A stretch of 64,000 nt of DNA from Desulfosediminicola flagellatus (GCF_005116655.2 NZ_CP050698.1:6342501-6406500); one strand, 5' to 3'; counted from the stretch's first letter, positions 46,325 to 55,352 are shown. Translations and numbers: made by a program. Notes: a model not told the origin generated them from the letters alone.

Positions 46325-46864
46325 TGTAATGCCTTGAGGAGATGGTCCATTCTATTTGAGGAGATTCATGCGGCGGGTTAAGTTGAATAGTACAATGTAT
46401 GGTTAAGAATAATTTTTGACATCACAACAGTGGCTAAGCCATTTCTAAAAGAAAATTGATAGAGAAAGATCATGAAAGAGGATAGGGTAAGGGATACTAC
46501 GTTTGAGCCTGGGACGGCCTATTACCCATAAGTCAAAACCTCAACCTTGCAGATTGCGTGGGATCTTTGAGAACGCGACAAAAAGGACTGTGGATAAAGG
46601 GCTTAGGACTGAGTAAATTGCATTGAGCATGCAATTAGCTTCTGAATTACTCAGTCCTATTACCTTCGGCCTAAGTCCTTAAGCCCGCTTCCAGTCTATG
46701 AAGAGTGGCGAAAAAACAACATATTTCGCAAAAGCTGAGAAGATATGGGTAATGGACAGCCTCCTGGTTGCCTTGTAACAGTTTCATTCGTAATATATCT
46801 CACGAATACTTTTGATTATAACGCATTTCGGTAAATGAACGGTTGCCGTTTAACGAGGACCCCT
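46325..46864. other. Gene-free spacer with structured element
   Basis: The 540 bases between aceF and the hemolysin III gene contain no gene I can support. Bases 46508-46766 are the structured element described separately. I found no good promoter before 46865. Confidence 0.5.
46508..46766. repeat. Structured element B with nested hairpins
   Basis: The ends ATTACCCATA (46521-46530) and TATGGGTAAT (46744-46753) are a perfect 10-base inverted repeat, flanked by GGGACGGCCT on one side and GGACAGCCTCC on the other; the latter resembles the tip of family A. Inside, AGGACTGAGTAA (46605-46616) pairs perfectly with TTACTCAGTCCT (46647-46658), enclosing AATTGCAT-TGAGC-ATGCAATT. GGGCTTAGGACT (46599-46610) could instead pair with AGTCCTTAAGCCC further on. 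It is non-coding and could be mobile or an RNA. Confidence 0.65.
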
Positions 46865-47530
46865 ATGAATTCTGAGGCTACAGTGTTGCCCCGTTACAGT
46901 TTCTACGAAGAGTTGGCCAATAGTATAACCCATGGTGTCGGTTTGCTTCTGGCTATTGCCGGACTGGGTGTTCTCACCGCTTTTGCCAGTGTCTTCGGGA
47001 CAGTATGGCACATCGTTTCGTGTAGTATTTATGCCGGGACGATGATTATGCTCTATATGGCATCTACGCTCTATCACTCTATCCCTTGGGAAAAAGCAAA
47101 AGCGGTATTCAGGATTCTCGATCATTCCTCAATCTTTTTATTGATCGCCGGAACCTATACCCCATTTACTCTGGTGAGTTTGCGAGGGCCCTGGGGTTGG
47201 TGGCTTTTTGGTACCATCTGGGGGTTGGCCGTGGTCGGAATTCTGATGGAGATTTTCCTGCCTAAAAATTTGCGATTTGTCACCATAGGGTTCTATGTGG
47301 CGATGGGCTGGACTATTGTCGTGGCTATAAAACCGATGCTGGCAGTGGTTGCACCAGGTGGTTTGATGCTGCTTTTGGCCGGTGGCCTCTGTTATACTCT
47401 GGGAGTTCCGTTTTACATTAAGAAGTCCATACCGTTTAACCATGCTATCTGGCATCTATTTGTACTTGCCGGTACCATTTTTCAATTTTTCTCAATATTG
47501 CTGTATGTAATTCCTGTTTTTTCGAACTAG
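46865..47530 (+). CDS. Hemolysin III family membrane protein (YqfA/PAQR-like)
   Basis: The frame opens at 46835, but ATG 46865 has GAGGA six bases upstream (MNSEATVLPRYSF). The 221-residue protein has seven hydrophobic helices and the family residues: EELANSITHGVG (His), TLYHSIPWEKAKAVFRILDHSSIFLLIAGTYTP region, and FNHAIWHLFVLAGTIFQFF at the end; the His and Asp likely bind zinc. The last residues before the stop (SN, TAG) lie in the inverted-repeat element that begins at 47526, so the original end has probably been replaced. Confidence 0.87.
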   Translation: MNSEATVLPRYSFYEELANSITHGVGLLLAIAGLGVLTAFASVFGTVWHIVSCSIYAGTMIMLYMASTLYHSIPWEKAKAVFRILDHSSIFLLIAGTYTPFTLVSLRGPWGWWLFGTIWGLAVVGILMEIFLPKNLRFVTIGFYVAMGWTIVVAIKPMLAVVAPGGLMLLLAGGLCYTLGVPFYIKKSIPFNHAIWHLFVLAGTIFQFFSILLYVIPVFSN

Positions 47531-47688
47531 TGTCATGTGCCAGATACCGTAATAATGCGAAGCTTTTTCTCTTCCTGCAAGGCATGACTGATGGAGCATA
47601 GCAGCGCTATGTAACTGAAGGAGTAACGAAGTCAGGAAGTGAAAAGGGCGAGCAGAATTAGAGATTTGAGGCATGACAGGACACTAGT
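47526..47688. repeat. Palindromic element C overlapping the end of the hemolysin III gene
   Basis: A 163-base stretch bounded by ACTAGTGTC (47526-47534) and GACACTAGT (47680-47688), a perfect inverted repeat. AGCTTTTTCTCTTCCTG and CAGGAAGTGAAAAGGGC, further in, pair at about 15 of 17, and CATAGC-AGC-GCTATG sits at the centre. The stop codon of the hemolysin III gene (TAG, 47528-47530) is inside the left end. CTAG at each end could be a four-base target duplication of an IS5-type (YTAR) insertion; this is inference. No transposase is encoded. Confidence 0.7.
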
Positions 47689-47714
47689 TTTTGTAATACA
47701 AAAGAAACGAAAAA

Positions 47715-49421
47715 TCAGGCGTCAGTTCCCAGATTGAACTGACGGTCAATAAGCAGGTAAATGCAGGCTTCTACTGCCTGTGGGTGATATTTAATCCCTT
47801 TGCCTGCTCGAATTTCATCAAGTGCTCTATCAAGACCCAGGGCCGGGCGATATGGTCGATGAGAAGACATTGCCTCAACAACATCGGCGACAGTGATGAT
47901 CTTTGCTTCAAGCAGTATATTGACATCTTTCAGGCCGCGGGGGTATCCTGACCCATCGAGTAATTCATGGTGCTGGTGGACAATATCGGCAACCGGCCAG
48001 GGGAAATGGATCGATTTCAGGATGTCATAGCCTGCTTCTGTATGACATTTTATTATTGTCCGTTCCTCTTCAGAGAGCTTTGTCGGTTTTGCAAGATACT
48101 CTGAAGGAAGGGATATTTTCCCTATGTCATGGAGAAGTGCGGCAAAATGAAGTCCTTCCAATTGCTGATCAGATAATCCGAGTTCTAGTCCTATGGCGTG
48201 CGCGAGCCGTTCCACCCTCACCTGATGGCCGGCTGTATACGGATCACGTTTCTCGGCTGTGAGAGCAAGTGACCGAACAGTTTCTTCAAGATTCCGGTGG
48301 AGCTGGTTATGGCTTTTCCATAATGCCTCTTCAGAGCGTTTTCGTTCAGAAATGTCACGGGCGACGCCTCTGAATCCCAGTAACTCTTTGTAAGAATTGA
48401 AAAATGGAACACCATTTATTTCTATAACTACGGGGGAGCCGTTGCTATGTCTGCAAATGGCTTCAAGGCCGGTAAACGGTTCGGTTTGATTGACCAGTTC
48501 CAGAAATTTTCGGCCCGAATGTCCTTTTTCTCCCGGTACCAGAAAATCAAAAAGCGTTTTACCCTCAATCTCTTTTGGCTTTATGCCAAGCAGTTCTATA
48601 ATCTTCATACTGGAATAGGTAAATGTCCCGCTCAAATCTACCTCCCATATCCAGTCGCTGGTATAATCAACCATTGAGCGGTATTGCTCTTCACTTATAA
48701 CCAATGCCTCAAATAGGGCTGAACGTTCCTCCCATATATACTCTCTTAACCGGTCTGCAATAATGGTCTGACGGACGATATATCCAACAAGAACAATAAC
48801 GATACAAAAAATCGTGGCAGATGTTGCGTAGAGCGTTCCACGGATTTGTGACAATTCTTTATACACATCGTCGATATAGATGCCGGAACCGATAATCCAG
48901 CCCCATTCCCTGAATTCTTTTACATAGGATATCTTAGGGACGATACGGCTGCTATCATCCTTCCATTGCCACATATATTCCACATATCCCGCTCCATTTT
49001 TTTGGACTTCCTCTACAAATTTAACAAAGAGCCTTTTCCCGTTCGGGTCTTTAAAGTCACTGATATCCTTGCCATTGAGGTCAGTTCTGTAGGGGTGCAT
49101 GATCATTCGCGGGGTCATATCGTTTAGCCAGAAGTAGTCTTTTCTTTCAGGCCCGTATCTGAGGCCTTGTATGATATCGATTGCCCTTGAACGTGCCTCT
49201 TCTTCTGACAGAACTCCAGACGTAACCTTGTCAGCATGTTCTGACAAGATAGACCATGCTGATTCTGTAACCTCCTTAATCATCTCTTTTTTTCTGGCGA
49301 GAAAACTCTTCTCCATAGCGGGGAGGATGATAGCAAAGACAGCAGCAGCAAACAGAAAAACAGTGAGCAAGGCAGGTAAACCTATTCGGGCTACTACTGG
49401 ATAGGGTTTTTGATTGCTCAT
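47715..49421 (-). CDS. Cache-PAS-HD-GYP cyclic-di-GMP phosphodiesterase
   Basis: The 568-residue protein has a membrane helix (about 10-32), an extracellular Cache domain (about 35-190; GPERKDYFWLNDMTPRMIMHPY), a second helix (about 195-215), a PAS domain (about 240-360, from EEQYRSMVDYTSDWIWEVD) and an HD-GYP domain (about 380-545). The last has HDIGKI and HHELLDGSGYPRGL, both complete, so it should hydrolyse cyclic di-GMP. The Cache domain implies sensing of a small periplasmic ligand. It is a single gene. Confidence 0.93.
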   Translation of the reverse strand: MSNQKPYPVVARIGLPALLTVFLFAAAVFAIILPAMEKSFLARKKEMIKEVTESAWSILSEHADKVTSGVLSEEEARSRAIDIIQGLRYGPERKDYFWLNDMTPRMIMHPYRTDLNGKDISDFKDPNGKRLFVKFVEEVQKNGAGYVEYMWQWKDDSSRIVPKISYVKEFREWGWIIGSGIYIDDVYKELSQIRGTLYATSATIFCIVIVLVGYIVRQTIIADRLREYIWEERSALFEALVISEEQYRSMVDYTSDWIWEVDLSGTFTYSSMKIIELLGIKPKEIEGKTLFDFLVPGEKGHSGRKFLELVNQTEPFTGLEAICRHSNGSPVVIEINGVPFFNSYKELLGFRGVARDISERKRSEEALWKSHNQLHRNLEETVRSLALTAEKRDPYTAGHQVRVERLAHAIGLELGLSDQQLEGLHFAALLHDIGKISLPSEYLAKPTKLSEEERTIIKCHTEAGYDILKSIHFPWPVADIVHQHHELLDGSGYPRGLKDVNILLEAKIITVADVVEAMSSHRPYRPALGLDRALDEIRAGKGIKYHPQAVEACIYLLIDRQFNLGTDA

Positions 49422-49768
49422 TGATTACCTGTTAAATGCAGATTCGTGAAATATTCGGGTTTGGTGTTTCTTTATTTGTATCAAAAAAACGTAGAAATAA
49501 GAAATAATCCTGAAAACCGGCAGGCGTTACCGGAACTCTTAAGGCCCAAAAAACGGAGGGGAGATATCTTAAGCTGAAATTTGTCATTGTACATCAGACC
49601 AATAGTAGCTAACGTATTGTCTACAGTTAATATATTCAGAGGTGTATATGAATGTCATCTGCTGCATGATTTTCAATACGGTTTTGGAATAAACGAGTGA
49701 TCACCCGAAACGAAGAATTGGGCGAAAAGCAATGTTTTCGGACGGTAATTAACTACATTGGAGGCGGT
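49422..49768. other. Gene-free spacer between HD-GYP and DUF4136 genes
   Basis: The divergent 347-base gap has no gene I can support. It presumably holds both promoters; I could not identify a convincing -35/-10 pair or a riboswitch. Confidence 0.45.
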
Positions 49769-50323
49769 ATGAAGAACTGGATTAGTACTGCGATCATCGT
49801 TGTACTGCTGTTGCTTACCGGGTGTTCAAAGGTTCAGGTCAGCCAGGACTATAGGGCCGGGATGGATTTTTCCCAATACCGCCAATACCAGTGGAAGACT
49901 GTTTCTATTGAACCAGCTGATGATATCAGGGTGAATAACCCTCTGCTGCATGAAAGGTTTCGTCAGGCTATTGACAGTGCTCTTTTACGACGAGGTTTTG
50001 TCGTCGGTGCACCTGCTGATTTCCTCATCACCTATACCTACTCAATACAAGCCAGGCTGGAATCAGATCCGGTCGGCACAACATTTGGTTTTGGAGTTGG
50101 GCGGCATCACCGTTATAGCGAAATTGGATACGGTACCGGCAACATTGTGCGTCAGTATGATGTCGGAATACTTGCTGTTGATGTTATAGATGTGCCTTCA
50201 GGAACTCTCGCCTGGAGGGGGACCGGTTCTGAAATTGTCACTACACATTCCACTCCTGAAGCAACTACAGCTTTTGTGTATAGAATGGTAGACTCCATAC
50301 TTGCTCAATTTCCTCCACCGTAA
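49769..50323 (+). CDS. DUF4136 lipoprotein
   Basis: The ATG at 49769 follows GGAGG by five bases; the longer upstream frame is unlikely. The 184-residue product has a lipoprotein signal with lipobox LLTGC (Cys at about 20) and then the DUF4136 pattern: YRQYQWKTV near the start, a middle part with DFLITYTYSIQARL, and VDVIDVPSGTLAWRGTGSE near the end. It is a lipid-anchored envelope protein of unknown role. A hairpin terminator follows. Confidence 0.83.
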   Translation: MKNWISTAIIVVLLLLTGCSKVQVSQDYRAGMDFSQYRQYQWKTVSIEPADDIRVNNPLLHERFRQAIDSALLRRGFVVGAPADFLITYTYSIQARLESDPVGTTFGFGVGRHHRYSEIGYGTGNIVRQYDVGILAVDVIDVPSGTLAWRGTGSEIVTTHSTPEATTAFVYRMVDSILAQFPPP

Positions 50324-50339
50324 TTTTTGTCTTAACTAT

Positions 50340-50367
50340 CAAAGTGGTTGTATACCCAACCACTTTG
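50340..50367. terminator. Hairpin terminator after the DUF4136 gene
   Basis: CAAAGTGGTTG (50340-50350) and CAACCACTTTG (50357-50367) form a perfect 11-base stem with a six-base loop, 17 bases after the DUF4136 stop. There is no long T tract after it on the plus strand. Confidence 0.6.
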
Positions 50368-50647
50368 CCATGTATCTGTAATCGTTCAGTCATGCTCAAT
50401 ATTTACACAAGCAGGACGGAATGCTATAGCTCTGTATACTGGACAGGCTGATAATAGCCAGGCAGATGTCTTTTAGTTTATTGCTTTTTTGCATATATAT
50501 TCAATATGTTGAAAAGATGGGAGACCTCTGCTAGGATTACTTCTTTTACTATTGTTTGGATAAAATACCAGCACGAGACATGCGATTGTCAACGTTATCG
50601 GGGCGATAACTGAAGATAGAAAATATTGATTAAACAGGGAGTACTAG

Positions 50648-51526
50648 ATGGCGCTTACAGTTGAGAATACAACTATTGGCTTTATAGGAATTGGCGTGAT
50701 GGGCAAGAGTATGGCTAATCACCTCATGCAGGGCGGATATCCGGTACATATTTACACACGTACTAAAGCAAAAGCGGTGGATTTGATTGATGGCGGTGCA
50801 GTCTGGGAAGAGTCTGTAGCCTCTCTTGCTGCAAAATGTAATGTGATTTTTACCATTGTAGGGTTTCCACCTGATGTTGAAGAGGTTTATCTGGGGGAAA
50901 CCGGAATCCTGGCTCATATGCAGGCTGGTGGCTATGTGGTCGATATGACAACCTCACGCCCGGATCTGGCGGTAAAAATTGCCAACGAGGCTGCTGCTAA
51001 AGATATTACTTCACTTGATGCTCCAGTTTCTGGCGGAGATATAGGTGCTCGTGAGGCGCTGCTCTCGATAATGGTTGGTGGTGAGAAAGCTGCCTTTGAT
51101 GAGGTGATTCCACTTTTTGAACTGATGGGTAAAAACATTGTCTACCAGGGCAAAGCAGGTAGTGGCCAGCACACAAAGATGTGTAACCAGATCGCCATTG
51201 CTGCAAATATGATGGGAGTGTGTGAAGCACTTGCCTACGCAAAGAAATCAGGTCTTGATCCTGAAACTGTTCTGAAGTCTATCGAGAGTGGTGCGGCGGG
51301 CAGTTGGTCGCTTACAAATCTCGCACCGCGTATCATTAAAGAGGATTATGCGCCAGGATTTTATGTAAAACATTTTGTTAAAGACATGTCCATTGCCATT
51401 GAGTCGGCTGACGCTATGGGCGCTGAACTTCCCGGCCTTAAACAGGCAAAAAAGTTGTATGATCAGCTTATCGAAGAAGGTGGCGGTGACGACGGGACAC
51501 AGGCATTATTTAAACTGTATGTCTGA
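50648..51526 (+). CDS. Beta-hydroxyacid dehydrogenase (3-hydroxyisobutyrate dehydrogenase-like)
   Basis: A 292-residue NAD(P)-dependent enzyme with N-terminal Rossmann motif GFIGIGVMGKSMANHLMQGG (about 10-29), DMTTSRPDLA (about 100; the family TTS substrate motif), DAPVSGGDIGAR (about 122) and GQHTKMCNQI (about 172), whose Lys is the catalytic residue. The family includes 3-hydroxyisobutyrate, tartronate-semialdehyde and succinic-semialdehyde reductases; the substrate cannot be fixed. GGGAG precedes the ATG by seven bases. It is followed by a PilZ gene on the same strand. Confidence 0.9.
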   Translation: MALTVENTTIGFIGIGVMGKSMANHLMQGGYPVHIYTRTKAKAVDLIDGGAVWEESVASLAAKCNVIFTIVGFPPDVEEVYLGETGILAHMQAGGYVVDMTTSRPDLAVKIANEAAAKDITSLDAPVSGGDIGAREALLSIMVGGEKAAFDEVIPLFELMGKNIVYQGKAGSGQHTKMCNQIAIAANMMGVCEALAYAKKSGLDPETVLKSIESGAAGSWSLTNLAPRIIKEDYAPGFYVKHFVKDMSIAIESADAMGAELPGLKQAKKLYDQLIEEGGGDDGTQALFKLYV

Positions 51527-51604
51527 TAGTTACGGCATGTTTTTGCTGGCCGGGAGAGTGCGTTTTTGCGTCTTGGCCAGCCATTTTTACCAGGTGTGAC
51601 GTGT

Positions 51605-52135
51605 ATGAAAACAGTGTATGTCGGGAGTGATAATAAGGTGGCACTGGCCTGTCCTGGCTGTGAAAAAGCGAAAGTCGTTGATGTCAGCAAATATTTGAAA
51701 TCATCAGGATCCGTAAACCTTACCTACAGGTTTCGTTGTGATGATTGTGAATGTGGTCATAAGGATTGCAATGAATGCCTGCACAATGAGTGTTCTCAAG
51801 GTTATGTGAATACCGTCAAGCTTGAACGACGCGTGCATATACGAAAAGATACCATGCTGCCAGGAAAGTTGACACTTAACAGCGACGATCATTTACCTGT
51901 TCAGGTTCTGGATCTGAGCAGGACCGGTGCCCGCATTCGAGTGTCATCACCGATAACAGTTAAGCTCGGTCAGAAGGTGATAATTGATTTTCAGCTGGAT
52001 GACCGTAAGAAGACAGCGATTCAAAAGGAAGGTAAAGTTGTGCGTGGTAAAGGTAGTGTTGCCGCACTTGCTTTTTCAGAGATTGAGACCTACTCGACTG
52101 CCGATAAGGCAATCGGCTTTTATCTTATGAAGTAG
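51605..52135 (+). CDS. PilZ-domain protein with N-terminal Cys-rich part
   Basis: I start at ATG 51605. The 176-residue product has a Cys-rich N-terminal region (about 15-65): CPGCEK and then CDDCECGHKDCNECLHNECSQ-like pairs, suited to binding zinc. The PilZ domain follows (about 73-176) with ERRVHIRKDTMLPG (R-x3-R type) and LDLSRTGARIRV (D-x-S-x2-G), the two cyclic di-GMP contact motifs. It is therefore predicted to bind cyclic di-GMP. It lies 78 bases after the dehydrogenase gene. Confidence 0.82.
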   Translation: MKTVYVGSDNKVALACPGCEKAKVVDVSKYLKSSGSVNLTYRFRCDDCECGHKDCNECLHNECSQGYVNTVKLERRVHIRKDTMLPGKLTLNSDDHLPVQVLDLSRTGARIRVSSPITVKLGQKVIIDFQLDDRKKTAIQKEGKVVRGKGSVAALAFSEIETYSTADKAIGFYLMK

Positions 52136-52144
52136 TAACCGGTT

Positions 52145-52180
52145 ACCGCGCAGTGGCCTGGTTTACAGTCACTGCGCGGT
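52145..52180. terminator. Bidirectional hairpin between PilZ and the nap regulator
   Basis: ACCGCGCAGTG (52145-52155) and CACTGCGCGGT (52170-52180) are a perfect 11-base stem with a 14-base loop. It lies between convergent genes (stops at 52135 and 52187). There is no T tract, so it may act in both directions weakly. A perfect palindrome GTAACCGGTTAC overlaps its left foot (52135-52146). Confidence 0.65.
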
Positions 52181-52186
52181 GGCAGG

Positions 52187-53530
52187 TTATGCTCGAATAG
52201 CGTGTGATTTCATTTTCTCCCAGAGGTTTTTTCTACTTATTCCCAACAGATCTGCAGCTGCCTGCTTTACTCCACCCGCCTTGTTCAGGGCCTTTAATAT
52301 CACTGCTTTTTCAGTACGCGCGAGTGCCTCGGCCAGTACCAATGTATACGGCTCATCGACTTTGATCGGGCTGCTATTGAGATCTGAAGGTAAATCCGAC
52401 GGGCATATTGAGGGTTCGGGTGCTAGTACTGATGCACGTTCGAGGATATTTTTCAATTCTCTGACATTGCCGGGGAAGTCATAGTCGAGCAGTCTCTCCA
52501 TCGCATCGGCAGTGAGGTTCATGGCCACGCCTCGTTTCAGGCTGAAGCTGTGCAGGAAATGTTGGGTGAGTTCCGGAATATCCTCTTTTCTCTCGCGCAA
52601 TGGTGGAAGTTTTATGGGTATGACCCGCAAACGATAATAGAGATCCTCCCTGAAATTTCCTTTCTCTACTTCTTTACCGAGATCTTTGGCAGTTGCACAG
52701 ATAATGCGGACATCGACTTTTACCGTTCGGGAACCACCAACGCGGTCAAGTTCCTGTTCCTGAAGAACGCGTAGGAGTTTTGGTTGCAGGGTCAGCGGTA
52801 GGTCGGCAATCTCGTCAAGGAGTAGTGTGCCGCCATTTGCCATCTCAAATTTGCCGATTTTCTGCTTGAGAGCACCGGTAAACGCCCCCCGTTCATGGCC
52901 GAACATTTCTGATTCCATCAGTCCTTCCGGGATGGCGGCACAGTTCAGACGTATATATGGCTGTTTATGTCGTCTGGAAGCGGAGTGTATTGCTTCTGCG
53001 ACAAGTTCTTTTCCCGTACCCGATTCCCCGGTGATGAGTATCGAGGCATCACTTGGAGCCGCCTGTTCTATGAGTCGATAGACTTCCTGCATTACGGGGC
53101 CGGATCCGATAAGCTGTTGTTGCTGCTGACGACAGTGGTCTTCGAGTGAAATGTTCCTGGCCTTGAGGTTCTGCACAGCCAGGATACGGTTGATACGGAT
53201 GACGAGATCATCCATGTCAAAGGGCTTGAGCAGATAATCTGCGGCTCCCATCTCTAAGCAGTTGATGGCACTGTCGACATTACCATAGCCGGTCATCATG
53301 ATGATATCGGTATAGGGCGTCACTTCACGAACATGTTTAAGAAGCGCCATGCCGTCGAGGTTGGGCATGCGGACATCCGAGATAATAATCCTGAAACTGA
53401 AGCGATCAAGCATATCAATGGCATTCTGGCCGTCTGTTGCAACTTCGACATGCCAGTTATATTTTTCCAGACGATCCTGGATGGTGATACGCATGATTTC
53501 ATCATCTTCCGCAAGAAGAATCCTGATCAT
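52187..53530 (-). CDS. Sigma-54-dependent response regulator (NtrC/ZraR type)
   Basis: The 447-residue protein has a receiver domain (about 1-120, ISDVRMPNLDG with the phosphorylatable Asp and LLKPFD with Lys), an AAA+ domain with Walker A GESGTGKELVAEAI (about 168), GAFTGALKQKIG (about 220) and LLLDEIADLP, and a Fis-type helix-turn-helix (GGVKQAAADLLGISRKNLWEKM). Start and stop overlap the kinase gene by four bases. It is the obvious candidate to act on the sigma-54 promoter before napM. Confidence 0.94.
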   Translation of the reverse strand: MIRILLAEDDEIMRITIQDRLEKYNWHVEVATDGQNAIDMLDRFSFRIIISDVRMPNLDGMALLKHVREVTPYTDIIMMTGYGNVDSAINCLEMGAADYLLKPFDMDDLVIRINRILAVQNLKARNISLEDHCRQQQQQLIGSGPVMQEVYRLIEQAAPSDASILITGESGTGKELVAEAIHSASRRHKQPYIRLNCAAIPEGLMESEMFGHERGAFTGALKQKIGKFEMANGGTLLLDEIADLPLTLQPKLLRVLQEQELDRVGGSRTVKVDVRIICATAKDLGKEVEKGNFREDLYYRLRVIPIKLPPLRERKEDIPELTQHFLHSFSLKRGVAMNLTADAMERLLDYDFPGNVRELKNILERASVLAPEPSICPSDLPSDLNSSPIKVDEPYTLVLAEALARTEKAVILKALNKAGGVKQAAADLLGISRKNLWEKMKSHAIRA

Positions 53531-55125
53531 TGTGTTACTCCATTATCAGATAGTTCGACAGGTTCGCGCTGTAGTTTCGTATCACAGCATTGTTCTATTG
53601 GCAGGATAACTGTAAACGTCGTGCCAACATCGGGGCTTGATTCCACCACTATTTTTCCCCCCATTTTACGAACCAGGCTGTATGTTACCGCAAGGCCGAG
53701 GCCTGTACCCTCACCTACCTGTTTTGTTGTAAAAAATGGATCATATATTTTGTTAATTATCTCGTCAGAGATACCGCTGCCTGTGTCTCGTATTCGTATA
53801 TATAGGTTGTGATCTTCTTTCCAGGAGTTCACAGACATTACTCCACCACGCTCTTCCATGGCCTGTATACCGTTCAGACCGATATTGACAACGATCTGCT
53901 TAATTGCCTCAGTGTCGATACAGTAGGAACCTGCAATATTGAGATCGAGGGAGAGCTCGATGGCGTTCATTTTGTATTCCAACAGAGCAAAACACTCCCT
54001 GATTTCCGCATCGACATCGAGTTTTCTCAGCAGTAGCGGGTTGTCTCTGCCAAAATTCAGCAGTTGTCGCATGGTCTGTTCAATTCTTTGAAGACCTTTA
54101 TCAAGCAGTGGCAGATAACGGGCATGAAGTTCCAGGTCATCAGGAGAATCCTTCATGTTTTTTACGCAGTTGCGAAGACCACCCAGCGGGTTATTGACCT
54201 CATGGGCAATCCCCGCGGTAATCTGGCCGAGTGCAGCCATCTTTTCGTTGTAGGAAGCCTGCTCAGCAGCTTGACGAAGCTCCTTTTCCGAGTGTTCCAG
54301 GCGACCGCAGAGTGAAGAAAAGCCCTGGGCCAGATGACCGATTTCATCATTTCCGGATGGTAGAGGATGTTTCAGATCTTTAGATGCAGGATAGCTGTCC
54401 ATGGCCAACTTCAATCGTGATAGGCGGTTGGCAACCAGCACATTAAAAAGCAGGAAGACTACGCCGGCTACCGAAACAATTGAAAGCAGGCCATAGAGGA
54501 TGATGGTCTGGTTGTTTTTTTTGATTACTGTATCAGCCCAGTCGATGGGAATGGTGATACTGAGTGCACCACGAATATCCCCAAGTGAATAACCATGCCG
54601 GGCATGACAGGTGAGGCAGTTTTCTTTCACCTTTAACGGCGCAATATAGCGAAGAACCTTTGTTCCGCGACTCTTCATGATTTCCATGCGTTCAGGCAGA
54701 TTCTCTTCCTCGAATTGTGTAAGACTGAACTTTTCAAAATCATCGGGGGAATTCAAAGGGTTAACAGGTTTGAGGCTGGTGACACGGAACCAGCCAAATC
54801 CGGCTTTGTCCGCATATTCAGATAGTTCACGAGTCACCATGGCGGGGTTACGTTTTACCAGGGTCACGCCGTCATTGGTTTCGAGATTGGGGTAGTCTAG
54901 AAACGGGTTTTCACGTACTGAATCAGTTTTGACTACAAAAAGGCCATGATGATCGGAAACCCACTCACGTGTGAGAATCAGTTGCCTGTGCAGCATGCGG
55001 GCCTGATGTCGTGCCTGACCAATTACTAGATCATTTTGCAGGCCGGATGTATAATACAGGATGGTCATGTAGGTCAGGGTTAGCACTGCGCCGATCACGA
55101 TGATAAATTTATACTGCAGCTTCAT
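53527..55125 (-). CDS. Sensor histidine kinase with CxxCH (Tll0287-like, DUF3365) heme domain
   Basis: ATG 55125 has AAGGAG upstream (the longer frame is less likely). The 532-residue protein has two membrane segments (about 5-25 and 215-243). The periplasmic part between them is a DUF3365/Tll0287-like domain with the heme motif ENCLTCHARHGYSLGDIRGA (about 177-196). Then come HAMP, HisKA (about 310-325, GITAGIAHEVNNPLGGLRN with the His) and HATPase (NIGLNGIQAM, DTGSGIS, GTGLGLAV). A periplasmic heme would suit sensing of redox state or of gases such as NO. It is next to the nap operon, divergent. Confidence 0.9.
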   Translation of the reverse strand: MKLQYKFIIVIGAVLTLTYMTILYYTSGLQNDLVIGQARHQARMLHRQLILTREWVSDHHGLFVVKTDSVRENPFLDYPNLETNDGVTLVKRNPAMVTRELSEYADKAGFGWFRVTSLKPVNPLNSPDDFEKFSLTQFEEENLPERMEIMKSRGTKVLRYIAPLKVKENCLTCHARHGYSLGDIRGALSITIPIDWADTVIKKNNQTIILYGLLSIVSVAGVVFLLFNVLVANRLSRLKLAMDSYPASKDLKHPLPSGNDEIGHLAQGFSSLCGRLEHSEKELRQAAEQASYNEKMAALGQITAGIAHEVNNPLGGLRNCVKNMKDSPDDLELHARYLPLLDKGLQRIEQTMRQLLNFGRDNPLLLRKLDVDAEIRECFALLEYKMNAIELSLDLNIAGSYCIDTEAIKQIVVNIGLNGIQAMEERGGVMSVNSWKEDHNLYIRIRDTGSGISDEIINKIYDPFFTTKQVGEGTGLGLAVTYSLVRKMGGKIVVESSPDVGTTFTVILPIEQCCDTKLQREPVELSDNGVTQ

Positions 55126-55252
55126 CTTTACTCCTTGATTGATGTTTCGTTCGGTTGCTGCATGCATAAGGTATTCCTAAAATTCAAAATGCGCCAAGAT
55201 GTCTGTATTGCATCGGAACATCGAAATCAATGATCCGCCATGATGAGGCAAT

Positions 55253-55268
55253 GTTACCAAGCGGTAAC
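55253..55268. promoter_or_regulatory. Upstream activator site 1
   Basis: GTTACC-AAGC-GGTAAC is a perfect 6-base inverted repeat about 93 bases above the -24 element. The second copy is centred exactly 33 bases downstream, three helical turns away. Confidence 0.7.
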
Positions 55269-55285
55269 GGGGAGTGTCAAGAAGT

Positions 55286-55301
55286 GTTACGTGGAGGTAA
55301 C
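55286..55301. promoter_or_regulatory. Upstream activator site 2
   Basis: GTTACG-TGGA-GGTAAC matches site 1 (GTTACC-N4-GGTAAC) at 11 of 12 arm positions, with the same four-base spacing. Confidence 0.65.
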
Positions 55302-55352
55302 ATCCGCAGCCCCGGTTTCTTTAATGACCTGAAAACAGAAGGGTAAAAATAT

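Noticed and set aside
49422..49768. Possible cyclic-di-GMP riboswitch near the HD-GYP gene
   Set aside because: The gap lacks the conserved GEMM core sequences that I would expect.
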